Source: Labilibaculum filiforme
GTDB taxonomy: Bacteria; Bacteroidota; Bacteroidia; Bacteroidales; Marinifilaceae
Length of the DNA: 64,000 nt
Direction of reading: 5' to 3'
Assembly: GCF_002843315.1 (NCBI RefSeq)
Contig: NZ_MVDD01000003.1
Coordinates: 186,001 to 250,000, forward strand
Below the pieces are notes generated by a model. The model saw only the letters and a list, made by a program, of their open reading frames with translations. It searched no databases and was not told the origin of the DNA. Below, piece by piece: positions 39,282 to 48,086 of this stretch; position 1 is the first letter of the stretch; each line of letters starts with the position of its first letter. The translations under genes and the position numbers were made by a program.

Positions 39282-39406
39282 GATTCTATATTTCAATTAC
39301 ATTTTTAATACTTGTTAAATATAACACAATAATGTCAGATTTTGAAGAATGTAAGCAAGCTATATTTGAAAACTTTGTTTCTAACCAAAAGAAACTATTT
39401 AGTTAG

Positions 39407-39437
39407 TTTGCATATTGGTTTTTTTTACATATTTTCG
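39407..39437 (+). promoter_or_regulatory. Promoter of the nucleoside phosphorylase gene
   Basis: TTTG (39407-39410), a 19-bp spacer and TATTTTCG (39430-39437, one mismatch to TAnnTTTG) lie 30 bp upstream of the ATG. Confidence 0.52.
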
Positions 39438-39467
39438 GCTCTTTGCTCTAGTTAATTTTTAAATATT

Positions 39468-40343
39468 ATGGAAAAAATAAAATCATCAGAATTAATAATA
39501 AATCCTGACGGAAGTGTATTTCACTTGCACCTAAAACCAGAACATCTTGCCGATACGGTAATTTTAGTAGGAGATCCTGGGCGTGTTGAATTAGTAGCCA
39601 GCTATTTTGATAGTGTAGAATTCACCATTTCAAACCGTGAATTTGTAACCAAAACTGGAACTTATAATGGCAAAAGATTCTCGGTTCTTTCCACTGGAAT
39701 TGGTACCGACAATATCGATATCGTAGTTAACGAACTAGATGCTTTAGTAAATATCGATTTGGAAACAAGAACGCCTAAAAAAGAGCACAAAACTTTAAAT
39801 TTAGTTAGAATTGGAACCTCGGGAGCCTTACAGGGAAACATTCTAGTCGATTCTTTTCTATTATCCAATAAATCGATTGGATTCGATGGAATGTTAAACT
39901 TTTATGCCGACAGAGATTCTGTTTCAGAATTAGATTTTGAAGAAGCTTTTAAAAAGTACGTTAATTGGGATCTAAAATTGGCCTCTCCTTATGTGGTTCC
40001 TGCATCTAAAAAATTAGTAAGCATACTAGATGGCACTGATATGACAAAAGGCGTTACCATCTCTGCAAACGGATTTTATGGTCCTCAAGGAAGAGTTCTG
40101 CGTCTTCAAACTTTAGATCCGGATTTGAATGATAAAATTGAAAAATTCGAATATAAAGGACAGAAAATCACCAATTATGAAATGGAAAGCTCTGCGATAT
40201 TTGGACTTTCGGCAATGCTAGGACACGAATCGGTTGCTGTTTGTGCAATTATTGCAAATAGAATAAATAAGGATGCAAGTAAAGACTATCATCCAACAAT
40301 AAAAAAACTAATTCAAACCGTTTTAGACCGGCTTAGCAAATAG
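39468..40343 (+). CDS. Nucleoside phosphorylase (uridine phosphorylase-like)
   Basis: A 291-residue member of the PNP/UDP phosphorylase family. VGDPGRVELVA binds phosphate, GIGTDNIDIVVNEL and RIGTSGALQG follow, and NYEMESSAIFGLSAMLGH is the nucleobase/ribose site. It splits a nucleoside, most likely uridine, with phosphate, in pyrimidine salvage. Longer spacing between motifs than E. coli Udp is typical of the Bacteroidota homologues. Cytoplasmic, monocistronic, with a strong terminator. Confidence 0.88.
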   Translation: MEKIKSSELIINPDGSVFHLHLKPEHLADTVILVGDPGRVELVASYFDSVEFTISNREFVTKTGTYNGKRFSVLSTGIGTDNIDIVVNELDALVNIDLETRTPKKEHKTLNLVRIGTSGALQGNILVDSFLLSNKSIGFDGMLNFYADRDSVSELDFEEAFKKYVNWDLKLASPYVVPASKKLVSILDGTDMTKGVTISANGFYGPQGRVLRLQTLDPDLNDKIEKFEYKGQKITNYEMESSAIFGLSAMLGHESVAVCAIIANRINKDASKDYHPTIKKLIQTVLDRLSK

Positions 40344-40367
40344 CTTTTATCGTTGTTAGTAAATATT

Positions 40368-40400
40368 AAACCCGCAAGATTGTTTTTCCTTGCGGGTTTT
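40368..40400 (+). terminator. Terminator of the nucleoside phosphorylase gene
   Basis: An 11-bp stem AAACCCGCAAG / CTTGCGGGTTT is followed by T. It overlaps the spacer before the next gene. Confidence 0.9.
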
Positions 40401-40431
40401 ACTATATTTAGCCAGGACAAAACCTATTATT

Positions 40432-41292
40432 ATGAATAAGAATAAGTTAGAAGCTCTATTATCCTTATTAGACGATCCTGATAAAATAATTCATAAAAGT
40501 GTCGAAAAAGAACTAATAGAGCTACCGGTTAGTACAATACCACAACTGGAAGATTCTTGGTTAGAATCGAAAAGTCCACTCTTCCAAGAAAGAGTAGAAA
40601 TCGTAATCAACAAAATTCAATTTTCTACAGTAAAAAAAGAATTTATTGAATGGAGTACTACTAAAACACCAAATTTGATAGATGGTGCTATTCTAGTAAA
40701 TAAAAGTTACAACCCGAATTTGCTAATAGAGCCTATCCGTAAAAGTATTCAGAAAATAAAGGAAGATGTTAGCCTAGAGATAAATGACGATCTAAGTCCT
40801 CTAGAAAAAATTAAAATCCTAAATCATTTTTTCTTCAATATTTATAACTATCAAGCTTTATCGCCAAATCAACCAACAAATTGGGATGGCGATATCGGAA
40901 CGGTACTATCCCAAAAACATGGCAATTCTATTATAATGGCTATTATTTATGCTGGCATTGCTCAAGAACTAAACATTCCTGTTTATGGTATAAATCTTCC
41001 GAACAGCGTTTTGCTTTGTTATAAAGATGAAGCTTCCAAAAACTCAAAGAAGAAAAATGCGGATTCAGTTCTTTTCTACATTAATCCAATCGATAAAGGA
41101 AGTGTATTTAATCAGAAAGACTTAGAACAAATCATCCACTCCAAAAATATGGAGAATAAATTAAAATTCTACAAATTAGCCTCCAATACCAACATGATTA
41201 AAAGATTGGTGCAACATGAAATTAATGTGTACCAGAAACTAAATTTAGATAGTTTCATTCCCAATTTTAAAGAATTATTTCGATCTATATAA
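40432..41292 (+). CDS. SirB1-type transglutaminase-like protein
   Basis: The ATG at 40432 is chosen because the 14 extra upstream residues in the frame overlap the terminator. About 286 residues. An N-terminal helical region with a HEAT-like repeat is followed by a Transglut_core2/SirB1 region: LSPLEKIKILNHFFFN, then VLSQKHGNSIIMAIIYAGIAQELNIPVYGINLP. The usual transglutaminase Cys-His-Asp triad is not obvious, so it may be non-catalytic, as is common in SirB1 proteins. Function unknown; cytoplasmic. Confidence 0.82.
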   Translation: MNKNKLEALLSLLDDPDKIIHKSVEKELIELPVSTIPQLEDSWLESKSPLFQERVEIVINKIQFSTVKKEFIEWSTTKTPNLIDGAILVNKSYNPNLLIEPIRKSIQKIKEDVSLEINDDLSPLEKIKILNHFFFNIYNYQALSPNQPTNWDGDIGTVLSQKHGNSIIMAIIYAGIAQELNIPVYGINLPNSVLLCYKDEASKNSKKKNADSVLFYINPIDKGSVFNQKDLEQIIHSKNMENKLKFYKLASNTNMIKRLVQHEINVYQKLNLDSFIPNFKELFRSI

Positions 41293-41329
41293 AAAAAAGC
41301 CTGTTTCGTATGAAACAGGCTTTTTTTTT
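41291..41329. terminator. Bidirectional terminator
   Basis: A 17-bp perfect stem (A8-GCCTGTTTC and its complement) with a GTAT loop lies between the convergent SirB1-like and rny genes. Confidence 0.95.
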
Positions 41330-41342
41330 AATTCAGTATATT

Positions 41343-42875
41343 TTACTTTGCGTAATTAATCGCTCTCGTTTCTCTAATTACAGTAATCTTAACCTGACCC
41401 GGATAAGTCATTTCATCCTGAATTTTCTGAGCAATATCCAAAGATAAAGTTTCAGCCTCTTTGTCAGAAACTTTATCGCTTCCAACAATTACTCTTAATT
41501 CTCTACCAGCTTGAATAGCATATGTTTTTAACACCCCTGGGTGCGACAATGCTAAATTTTCAAGGTCCTTCAGTCTCTTAATATACGACTCTACAATTTC
41601 TCTTCTAGCTCCAGGACGTGCACCGGAAATGGCATCACAAGCCTGAATAATTGGAGAAATCATTGATGTCATTTCTATTTCATCGTGATGCGCACCAATA
41701 GCATTACAAATATCTGGCTTCTCTTTGTACTTCTCAGCCAATTTCATTCCTAAAATTGCATGTGGCAATTCTGGCTCTTCATCCGGCACCTTTCCAATAT
41801 CATGTAAAAGACCAGCACGTTTTGCTCTTTTTGCATTCAAACCAAGCTCTGTTGCCATAATAGCACAAAGATTTGCTGTTTCTCGTGAATGCTGTAATAA
41901 ATTTTGTCCGTAAGAAGAACGATATTTCATCTTACCAACCAATCGAATCAATTCTGGATGCAACCCATGCACTCCCAAATCAATCGCAGTACGTTTACCT
42001 GTTTCAATAATTTCTTCTTCAATCTGCTTACGCACCTTATTCACCACCTCTTCAATTCGTGCAGGGTGAATACGACCATCGGTAACCAATTGATGCAAAG
42101 CTAGTCTGGCAATTTCTCGCCTAACTGGATCAAAACCAGAAAGAACAATAGCTTCAGGAGTATCATCAACAATTATTTCGATACCGGTAGCAGCCTCCAA
42201 AGCACGAATATTTCGACCTTCTCTACCAATAATTCTTCCTTTAATTTCATCCGATTCAATGTGGAAAATAGTAACTGAATTTTCAATTGCAGTTTCAGTA
42301 GCTACTCGTTGAATGGTTTTTACAACTACTTTTTTAGCCTCCATATTAGCGGTCATTTTGGCTTCTTCCATAATCTCATTCACATAAGACATTGCCTCTG
42401 TTTTCGCTACATCACGCATAGAATCAATCAATTGAGTCTTTGCTTCTTCTCCTGATAAGCCAGAAATTTTTTCTAATTGCTCAATCTGCTGCTTTTTTGC
42501 CTTCTCCAACTCATCCGATTTCCGTTCTACTAAATCAATTTGAACGGTTAAATTCTCACGCACAACATCCACTTCCTTCTTTTTGCGCTGAAATTCGTCT
42601 ACTCTTTGATTAAGAGCATTTTCACGTTGTTTAAATTTAGTTTCCGCAGCAAGCAATTTGTTATTTCTAGAATTAATTTGCTTCTCGTGTTCTGTTTTCA
42701 ATTGGAAAAACTTCTCTTTTGCCTGAAGAATTTTATCTTTTTTGATCACTTCCGCTTCCGATTGCGCATCCCTAATTATTGAGCTACTCCTATTTTGAAG
42801 AGTTTTTTGCAAAACAAAGTAAGAAACAACGCCACCGCCAACAAACGCAATGGACCCTATTATTATTTCAATCAT
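41343..42875 (-). CDS. rny: Ribonuclease Y
   Basis: The start at [11 protein letters not shown] gives the N-terminal membrane anchor (about residues 2-22), which the longer frame would bury. A long coiled coil follows (about 30-190), then the KH domain ([19 protein letters not shown]), then the HD domain with [13 protein letters not shown], whose His-Asp pair binds metal, to the C-terminal QVKITVIRE. At 510 residues it has normal length. It is the endoribonuclease that starts mRNA decay at the membrane. It lies just downstream of the 6S RNA and zapA. Confidence 0.96.
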   Translation of the reverse strand: MIEIIIGSIAFVGGGVVSYFVLQKTLQNRSSSIIRDAQSEAEVIKKDKILQAKEKFFQLKTEHEKQINSRNNKLLAAETKFKQRENALNQRVDEFQRKKKEVDVVRENLTVQIDLVERKSDELEKAKKQQIEQLEKISGLSGEEAKTQLIDSMRDVAKTEAMSYVNEIMEEAKMTANMEAKKVVVKTIQRVATETAIENSVTIFHIESDEIKGRIIGREGRNIRALEAATGIEIIVDDTPEAIVLSGFDPVRREIARLALHQLVTDGRIHPARIEEVVNKVRKQIEEEIIETGKRTAIDLGVHGLHPELIRLVGKMKYRSSYGQNLLQHSRETANLCAIMATELGLNAKRAKRAGLLHDIGKVPDEEPELPHAILGMKLAEKYKEKPDICNAIGAHHDEIEMTSMISPIIQACDAISGARPGARREIVESYIKRLKDLENLALSHPGVLKTYAIQAGRELRVIVGSDKVSDKEAETLSLDIAQKIQDEMTYPGQVKITVIRETRAINYAK

Positions 42876-42912
42876 ATCATAGAATATTAAGTCAGTATTA
42901 TTATATATATAA

Positions 42913-43048
42913 AATGTAACCCGCACTATTACTCAGGCTTACAAAAATAACGTTCAATAGTCTTTTTCTATCTTTGCATAAGATACTAGAAAAATGACTA
43001 CAAAACATTAAAATTGCGATCAGCTTAAGAAATAATGCGGGTTACAAC
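42913..43048 (-). ncRNA. ssrS: 6S RNA
   Basis: A 136-nt stretch between zapA and rny is closed by an 11-bp perfect pairing (TGTAACCCGCA at 42915-42925 with TGCGGGTTACA at 43036-43046). Inside, the strand opposite a central unpaired region folds into a terminal hairpin (TTTTTC/GAAAAA and TATCTT/AAGATA arms), so the overall form is closing stem, bubble and terminal stem, as in 6S RNA. The position beside zapA matches the usual ssrS neighbourhood. It regulates RNA polymerase by mimicking an open promoter. Exact ends are approximate. Confidence 0.78.
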
Positions 43049-43068
43049 TTTCCTTTCAAGAATCTAAA

Positions 43069-43359
43069 TTACTCTTTATCTAAAAATTCCCTTAACTCTT
43101 GCTCCATGGCCTTTACCTCTTCAAAAACCGGCGAAACATCAGTTTTACTTTCCGCTTCAATCACCTTTATTACATACTGTAACGAGGCCATTGCCAAAAA
43201 ATCCTGAGTATCTTTATCTTTATATCGTTGTTTGTATTGCATTACCTTTTCATTAATCATCTTTGCAGCTTTTCGGATCACCTCTTCTTGGGCTCGATCT
43301 ATCTTTAAAGGATAAAACCGATCCGCTACATTAACTCTTATTGAAAGTTTTTCGTCCAT
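43069..43359 (-). CDS. zapA: Cell division protein ZapA
   Basis: About 96 residues. KLSIRVNVADRFYPLKIDRAQEEVIRKAA is the ZapA N-terminal beta/alpha region, followed by a long C-terminal coiled-coil helix (DFLAMASLQYVIKVIEAES to the end). ZapA bundles FtsZ filaments at mid-cell. MFMDEK offers two near starts; I chose MDEK. It lies 9 bp after a coiled-coil gene conserved beside zapA and is followed by the 6S RNA. Confidence 0.9.
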   Translation of the reverse strand: MDEKLSIRVNVADRFYPLKIDRAQEEVIRKAAKMINEKVMQYKQRYKDKDTQDFLAMASLQYVIKVIEAESKTDVSPVFEEVKAMEQELREFLDKE

Positions 43360-43368
43360 AAACAAATT

Positions 43369-43665
43369 CTACCTGTTTAAAAGAGCAATACATTTATCAA
43401 TCTCCCGCACAATTCGGTTAATTTTAACCTTAGCCTCCTGTGAATCCTCACTATTTCCAGCTAATGTTTTGGCTAACTTTAATGTATTGTATTGATGGTC
43501 CAGCTCTTCCCTTTCCCTTTTCAGGATCTCTAGCTTTTCCATGAGTTCTAATTTCTCATGAATTAAAGATTCTTTCTCCTGTTTAGATTTTTGGTACAAC
43601 AAAATCAGTTCCGAAATTTGTTCTTTCAAACTATTCAGCACGTCGTTTGGCTCTTGATCCATCAT
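43369..43665 (-). CDS. Coiled-coil protein upstream of zapA (possible ZapB-like partner)
   Basis: A 98-residue, heavily charged, mostly helical protein with heptad-like runs (LKEQISELILLYQKSKQEKESL and KLELMEKLEILKREREELDHQY), no signal peptide and no domain I recognise. It sits 3-9 bp upstream of zapA in the same transcript, behind a near-perfect promoter. A coiled coil encoded next to ZapA suggests a cell-division role similar to ZapB, but the sequence identity is not visible by eye. Confidence 0.75.
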   Translation of the reverse strand: MMDQEPNDVLNSLKEQISELILLYQKSKQEKESLIHEKLELMEKLEILKREREELDHQYNTLKLAKTLAGNSEDSQEAKVKINRIVREIDKCIALLNR

Positions 43666-43681
43666 TAAAATTTTTCTTTTA

Positions 43682-43712
43682 CAAAATTAACATTGCTGAG
43701 AAGATTATCAAA
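43682..43712 (-). promoter_or_regulatory. Promoter of the coiled-coil/zapA/6S RNA transcript
   Basis: On the minus strand TTTG (43709-43712), exactly 19 bp, then TAATTTTG (43682-43689) match the Bacteroidota consensus fully. The -7 box is 17-20 bp from the start codon, giving a very short leader. Confidence 0.72.
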
Positions 43713-43738
43713 TATATTAGTTCGTATTTTGTAAATCA

Positions 43739-43770
43739 TTTCACAAAAAACAGGTTTTTTTGTAGTTTTG
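43739..43770 (+). promoter_or_regulatory. Promoter of the M23 peptidase gene
   Basis: TTTC (43739-43742), a 20-bp spacer and a perfect TAGTTTTG (43763-43770) lie upstream of the ATG at 43802. Confidence 0.5.
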
Positions 43771-43801
43771 ATATTCCTTTCACAAAACCAGCATTTATAA
43801 T

Positions 43802-45532
43802 ATGAAGATAACCAGAACTTATATCACTCTTCCACTACTAGTACTACTTTTTTTATTTTCTAAACAAATATATTCCCAAAGTGTCCTATTCCCTCAAAAC
43901 TATTTTCGTCCCCCTGTTGATTTTGACATAACGCTTTCAGGTAACTTTGCCGAACTCCGCAACAATCATTTTCATTCTGGCATCGATATCAGAACATTTA
44001 CAACCGGAAAAAAAATATATGCTGTTGCTGATGGTTTTGTTAGTAGAATTAGAATCGCTTCAGGTGGTTATGGGAAAGCTATTTATATTGATCATCCCAA
44101 TGGCTACACCTCTGTTTATGGACATCTTGATCATTTTAATACTGAAATTGAAGAATTTGTAAAATCGTATCAATACCAAAATAACTCCTTCGAATTTGAT
44201 TTAAAAATGCAGAAAGATGAAATGATCGTGAAAAAAGGAACTGTAATTGCCGCCTCAGGAAATACGGGTTCGTCGGCCGGCCCACATTTACATTTCGAAA
44301 TAAGAGATACCGAATCTGAACATCCTCTTAATCCCTTATTCTTTGGATTCAAGATAAAGGATACTACTCCTCCAAAAATATTTAATTTTTACGCCTACCC
44401 TCTCGATTCTTCGAGTAATGTAAATGGTTCTAACCACAGACAAAATTTTCCAGTTACTTTCTACAACAATGCCTATCACTTAAAAGGGGATCCTCAATTA
44501 AAATTACTTGGCAATATTGGTTTTGCACTGGAAACAAACGATTATATGGATAATACATGGGGAAAGTGTGGAATTTTCGATTTGAAAATGAAAATAAACG
44601 ACACCTTAATTACCAACTATTCCTTTCAGGAATTTTCATTCGACGAAACAACCTATATCAACAGTCATATGGATTACGAATTAAACGTAACTCAAAATAA
44701 ACGTATTCATAAGACTTTTAAAGAACCAAATAATCAACTTAGCATTTATTCTACAATAAAAAACAATGGTATTTTTCAGTTTAAAAAAAATGGAAAGTAT
44801 AAAATTGACTTTTTTGTTTCCGATGCCAATCTAAATAAAAGTAGTCTTAGAGTTTATGCGTCAGGAAACGAACTTGAAAAATTATTCCCAACAGATGCTT
44901 ATGATATGGTGTTAGATGGTAGAAAAAAAAACTCACTTACAAAAGAAGGTTTAGAAATTGAATTCCCAGAGAATAGTTTCTATTCCAACATTAATTTTAC
45001 CTACTCTTGCGAGAAAAAAGAAAACTATCTCTCCAATATTCATTCAATACACAATGAGAATATTCCCGTACATAACTACTATACTATCGCCATTAAACCG
45101 AACCACTTCCCCGAAGGTAAATCAGACAAACTTTTTATAGCTCGCATCAACAAAAATGGCAACATAATAAATGAAGGTGGAATTTATTTCGATTCATTCG
45201 TAAAAACGAAATCTAGATATTTCGGGAAATTTGCTGTATCTATAGATACTATTCCTCCAACAATAAAAGCGCTTACCAATTTTAATCTACAATCGCTGCG
45301 TGGGCAAAAATCCATCCGGTTTAAAATTTCGGATCGTTTAACTGGAATAAAATCTTACGAAGGATTTATTGATGGACAATGGGTTTTATTCGAATACGAT
45401 GCTAAAAATGATCTTTTGTTTTATGTTTTTGATAAAAAAAGGTTAACTCCAAACAAGAAACATCAATTAGAGCTTAAAGTCACAGATAAGGTTCAAAATC
45501 AGAAAATATTTAGCAGCCCTTTCAACTGGTAG
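43802..45532 (+). CDS. M23 family metallopeptidase
   Basis: A 576-residue exported protein with a signal peptide ending near KQIYSQS. The LytM/M23 domain occupies about residues 40-180, with the zinc ligands His and Asp in HFHSGIDIR and His in HLHFEIRD, preceded by GNTGSSAGP. A long C-terminal region of beta-rich, Ig-like segments follows (about 190-576). It is a predicted peptidoglycan endopeptidase in the periplasm or at the surface. It is divergent from the zapA transcript and not part of an evident operon. Confidence 0.9.
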   Translation: MKITRTYITLPLLVLLFLFSKQIYSQSVLFPQNYFRPPVDFDITLSGNFAELRNNHFHSGIDIRTFTTGKKIYAVADGFVSRIRIASGGYGKAIYIDHPNGYTSVYGHLDHFNTEIEEFVKSYQYQNNSFEFDLKMQKDEMIVKKGTVIAASGNTGSSAGPHLHFEIRDTESEHPLNPLFFGFKIKDTTPPKIFNFYAYPLDSSSNVNGSNHRQNFPVTFYNNAYHLKGDPQLKLLGNIGFALETNDYMDNTWGKCGIFDLKMKINDTLITNYSFQEFSFDETTYINSHMDYELNVTQNKRIHKTFKEPNNQLSIYSTIKNNGIFQFKKNGKYKIDFFVSDANLNKSSLRVYASGNELEKLFPTDAYDMVLDGRKKNSLTKEGLEIEFPENSFYSNINFTYSCEKKENYLSNIHSIHNENIPVHNYYTIAIKPNHFPEGKSDKLFIARINKNGNIINEGGIYFDSFVKTKSRYFGKFAVSIDTIPPTIKALTNFNLQSLRGQKSIRFKISDRLTGIKSYEGFIDGQWVLFEYDAKNDLLFYVFDKKRLTPNKKHQLELKVTDKVQNQKIFSSPFNW

Positions 45533-45598
45533 CTTACCATTTTTTATCAAATTCATTTTAAACACGGTCAACCTACCAATAAATCAAGACTTATATCA

Positions 45599-45628
45599 TT
45601 TCTATCTACTGTTTTTTTTCTATTTTTG
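45599..45628 (+). promoter_or_regulatory. Promoter of the C69 peptidase gene
   Basis: TTTC (45599-45602), an 18-bp spacer and a perfect TATTTTTG (45621-45628) lie 53 bp before the ATG. Confidence 0.45.
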
Positions 45629-45680
45629 TACGACCGAAAACGATTTAATTCAGTAGTGAATACATTTAAAATAGTTAAAC

Positions 45681-47393
45681 ATGAAAAAGATTTTTGTAGT
45701 TGCGGCTCTTCTAATGTTGGTGTCTGTTTTTTCAACTCCAAGTGCCAGAGCATGTACAAATTACCTAATAACTCGTGGAGCTTCCACCGATGGTTCTAAT
45801 ATGATTACTTATGCGGCAGATTCGCATGTATTGTATGGAGAACTTTATTTTCGTCCGGCTGCCGATTGGGCAACAGGAACAATGATTGATGTTTACGAGT
45901 GGGATACTGGTAAATTCCTTGGTGAAATTCCTCAAGTACCTCATACCTATTCCGTTGTTGGTAACATGAATGAATTTCAGCTGGCAATTGGCGAAACAAC
46001 TTACGGTGGACGTTCAGAACTAGGAGCACAAGATGGTGCTATCATCGACTACGGAAGTCTTATGTACCTTACTTTACAAAGATCAAAAAACGCACGTGAA
46101 GCGATCAAAGTAATGACTGATTTGGTTGAAAACTATGGATATTATAGTTCTGGTGAATCTTTCTCAATTTCGGATGCAAACGAAGTTTGGATTTTAGAAA
46201 TGATTGGTAAAGGGAATGGCGAAAAAGGTGCTGTTTGGGTTGCTCGTATGATTCCTGACGGATATGTTAGCGGTCATGCCAACCAGGCAAGAATCACTAC
46301 TTTCCCATTAGAAGGGAAAAGTTCAATCTCTTCCGATAAAATGGATAAAATTTTCAACCCTGAAGTTCAAAATGTTTATTCTAAAGACGTTATTTCTTTT
46401 GCAAAAGAAAAAGGATTCTATCCTAAAGATGGCAAAAATAAAGATTTTAGCTTTTCAGATACATACGCTCCAGTTGATTTTGGTGCTGCACGATTTTGTG
46501 AAATAAGAGTTTGGTCTTTCTTTAATGATGTAAAAGAAGGGATGGATCAATACTTTGACTATTGTAAAGGTAAAATTGAACACGACGATAAAGGATATGC
46601 TACAAACAGAATGCCTTTATGGATCAAACCTGACAAAAAAATTAATGTGCTTGAAGTAATGGATTTCATGAGAAATCATTTAGAAGGTACAGATTTAGAT
46701 ATGTCAAAAGATATGGGTGCAGGTCCATACGGTAATCCATACAGATGGAGACCTTTAACTTGGAAGGTAGATGGTGTTACCTATTGTAATGAACGAGCTA
46801 CTGCTACACAACAAACCGGATTCTCTTTTGTTGCACAAAGTAGAAATTGGTTACCTGATGCTGTTGGTGGAATTAACTGGTTTGGTGTTGATGACGCCTC
46901 TTCTTCAGTATACTTCCCTGTTTATTGTGGTATTACAAGGGTTCCTGAAACTTTTGCTGTTGGAAACGGAAAAATGATGGATTTCACTAGTAAGTCAGCA
47001 TTTTGGGTGTTTAATCAGGTTAGTAATTTCGCCTACACTCGGTACAATGAAATACATCCTGAAATAGCTACCAAACAAAAAGCTTTAGAAACTAAATATT
47101 TGGCATTCACAAACATTATAGATCTTGCAGCTGAAGGCATGTTCAAGAAAAACAAAGCTACAGCAATCGAATTTTTAACTGATTTTTCTTGCAACCAAGG
47201 AAATAATTTGGTGGAAGAATGGAAAGATTTCTATGGCTACTTATTCGCAAAATTTATGGATGGTAACATCAAAGAAAAAGATGGTAACAATCAAAATCCT
47301 AAAATGAAACAACCTGGATATAGTGAAGAATTTTACAAGACAGTTGTAAAAACAACCGGCGACAAATTAAAAGTTGTAGGTGACGCTCACTAG
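45681..47393 (+). CDS. C69 family dipeptidase, exported
   Basis: A 570-residue protein. The signal peptide ends in PSARA, so the mature protein starts with Cys (CTNYLITRGAS). In C69 peptidases this N-terminal Cys is the nucleophile after self-processing. ADSHVLYGELYFRPA, GNMNEFQLAIGETTYGGR and WILEMIGKGNGEKGAVWVA are family signatures. It should cleave dipeptides in the periplasm or outside. It is monocistronic, with a promoter and a terminator. Secretion, rather than lipid modification, is assumed, although the Cys directly follows the signal peptide; the surrounding residues (ARAC) are not a standard lipobox. Confidence 0.88.
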   Translation: MKKIFVVAALLMLVSVFSTPSARACTNYLITRGASTDGSNMITYAADSHVLYGELYFRPAADWATGTMIDVYEWDTGKFLGEIPQVPHTYSVVGNMNEFQLAIGETTYGGRSELGAQDGAIIDYGSLMYLTLQRSKNAREAIKVMTDLVENYGYYSSGESFSISDANEVWILEMIGKGNGEKGAVWVARMIPDGYVSGHANQARITTFPLEGKSSISSDKMDKIFNPEVQNVYSKDVISFAKEKGFYPKDGKNKDFSFSDTYAPVDFGAARFCEIRVWSFFNDVKEGMDQYFDYCKGKIEHDDKGYATNRMPLWIKPDKKINVLEVMDFMRNHLEGTDLDMSKDMGAGPYGNPYRWRPLTWKVDGVTYCNERATATQQTGFSFVAQSRNWLPDAVGGINWFGVDDASSSVYFPVYCGITRVPETFAVGNGKMMDFTSKSAFWVFNQVSNFAYTRYNEIHPEIATKQKALETKYLAFTNIIDLAAEGMFKKNKATAIEFLTDFSCNQGNNLVEEWKDFYGYLFAKFMDGNIKEKDGNNQNPKMKQPGYSEEFYKTVVKTTGDKLKVVGDAH

Positions 47394-47409
47394 TTAACTA
47401 TTTAAATAC

Positions 47410-47440
47410 AAAAAAGGAGCTCGAAAAGGCTCCTTTTTTT
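47410..47440 (+). terminator. Terminator of the C69 peptidase gene
   Basis: An 11-bp AAAAAAGGAGC / GCTCCTTTTTT stem with an 8-nt loop and T run, 17 bp after the stop. Confidence 0.92.
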
Positions 47441-47567
47441 ATACCTCCATATTTGATTTAACACGATAACAATCAAGCATTTTTATATCCCCGTTCATTT
47501 TTCCTTTCTATTTAAGTATCACAGGCAAAAAATAACTTTAATAAACTGTTTTTATAGTTTTTTTTAT

Positions 47568-47656
47568 TAATTTCGCGTCGAATTCGTGCGTAATCTCTGA
47601 CATGGTAATAGATGTATATGTTTACATTGCGCTCGTGAACTTTAACAAATAAGACA
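47568..47656 (+). promoter_or_regulatory. rplS promoter and leader region
   Basis: A -7-like TAATTTCG (47568-47575) lies 81 bp upstream of the start. The leader can pair between TTCGTGCGTAA (47583-47593) and the GCGCTCGTGAA segment (47629-47639), with mismatches. It may be an autoregulatory r-protein leader, but the evidence is weak. Confidence 0.35.
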
Positions 47657-48004
47657 ATGAATTTAATTAAAATTGCAGAAGAAGCTTTCGCTACAGGTGT
47701 TCAAAATCCTGAATTCAAAGCTGGGGATACTATTAGTGTTTCTTACAAAATTAAAGAGGGAAACAAAGAAAGAATCCAGATTTTTAGAGGTGTTGTTATT
47801 CAAATTAAAGGTACTGGCACAACTAAAACTTTTACAATCAGAAAAATGTCTGGTAACGTAGGTGTTGAAAGAATCATTCCACTTTTCTCTCCATTCATCG
47901 ATAAAATTGAAGTGAACAAAAGAGGTCGTGTTAGAAGAGCAAGAATTTTCTATTTACGTGAGCTTACTGGTAAAAAAGCAAGAATCAAAGAAAGAAGATT
48001 CTAA
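47657..48004 (+). CDS. rplS: Ribosomal protein bL19
   Basis: A 115-residue protein. [53 protein letters not shown] and [12 protein letters not shown] match bL19 throughout, with normal length and start. It contributes to the intersubunit bridge with the 30S subunit. The gene has its own promoter and terminator, with no other translation gene next to it. Confidence 0.98.
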   Translation: MNLIKIAEEAFATGVQNPEFKAGDTISVSYKIKEGNKERIQIFRGVVIQIKGTGTTKTFTIRKMSGNVGVERIIPLFSPFIDKIEVNKRGRVRRARIFYLRELTGKKARIKERRF

Positions 48005-48026
48005 TTTACCTCTTTCCGAAAAATAT

Positions 48027-48058
48027 AAAAGCTTTCCAATTTTGGAAAGCTTTTTTTA
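48027..48058. terminator. Bidirectional terminator
   Basis: A 12-bp perfect stem AAAAGCTTTCCA / TGGAAAGCTTTT with an ATTT loop lies between rplS and the convergent propeller lipoprotein. Confidence 0.93.
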
Positions 48059-48086
48059 TGACTTTATAATCCCCGTTTTTAATCTA

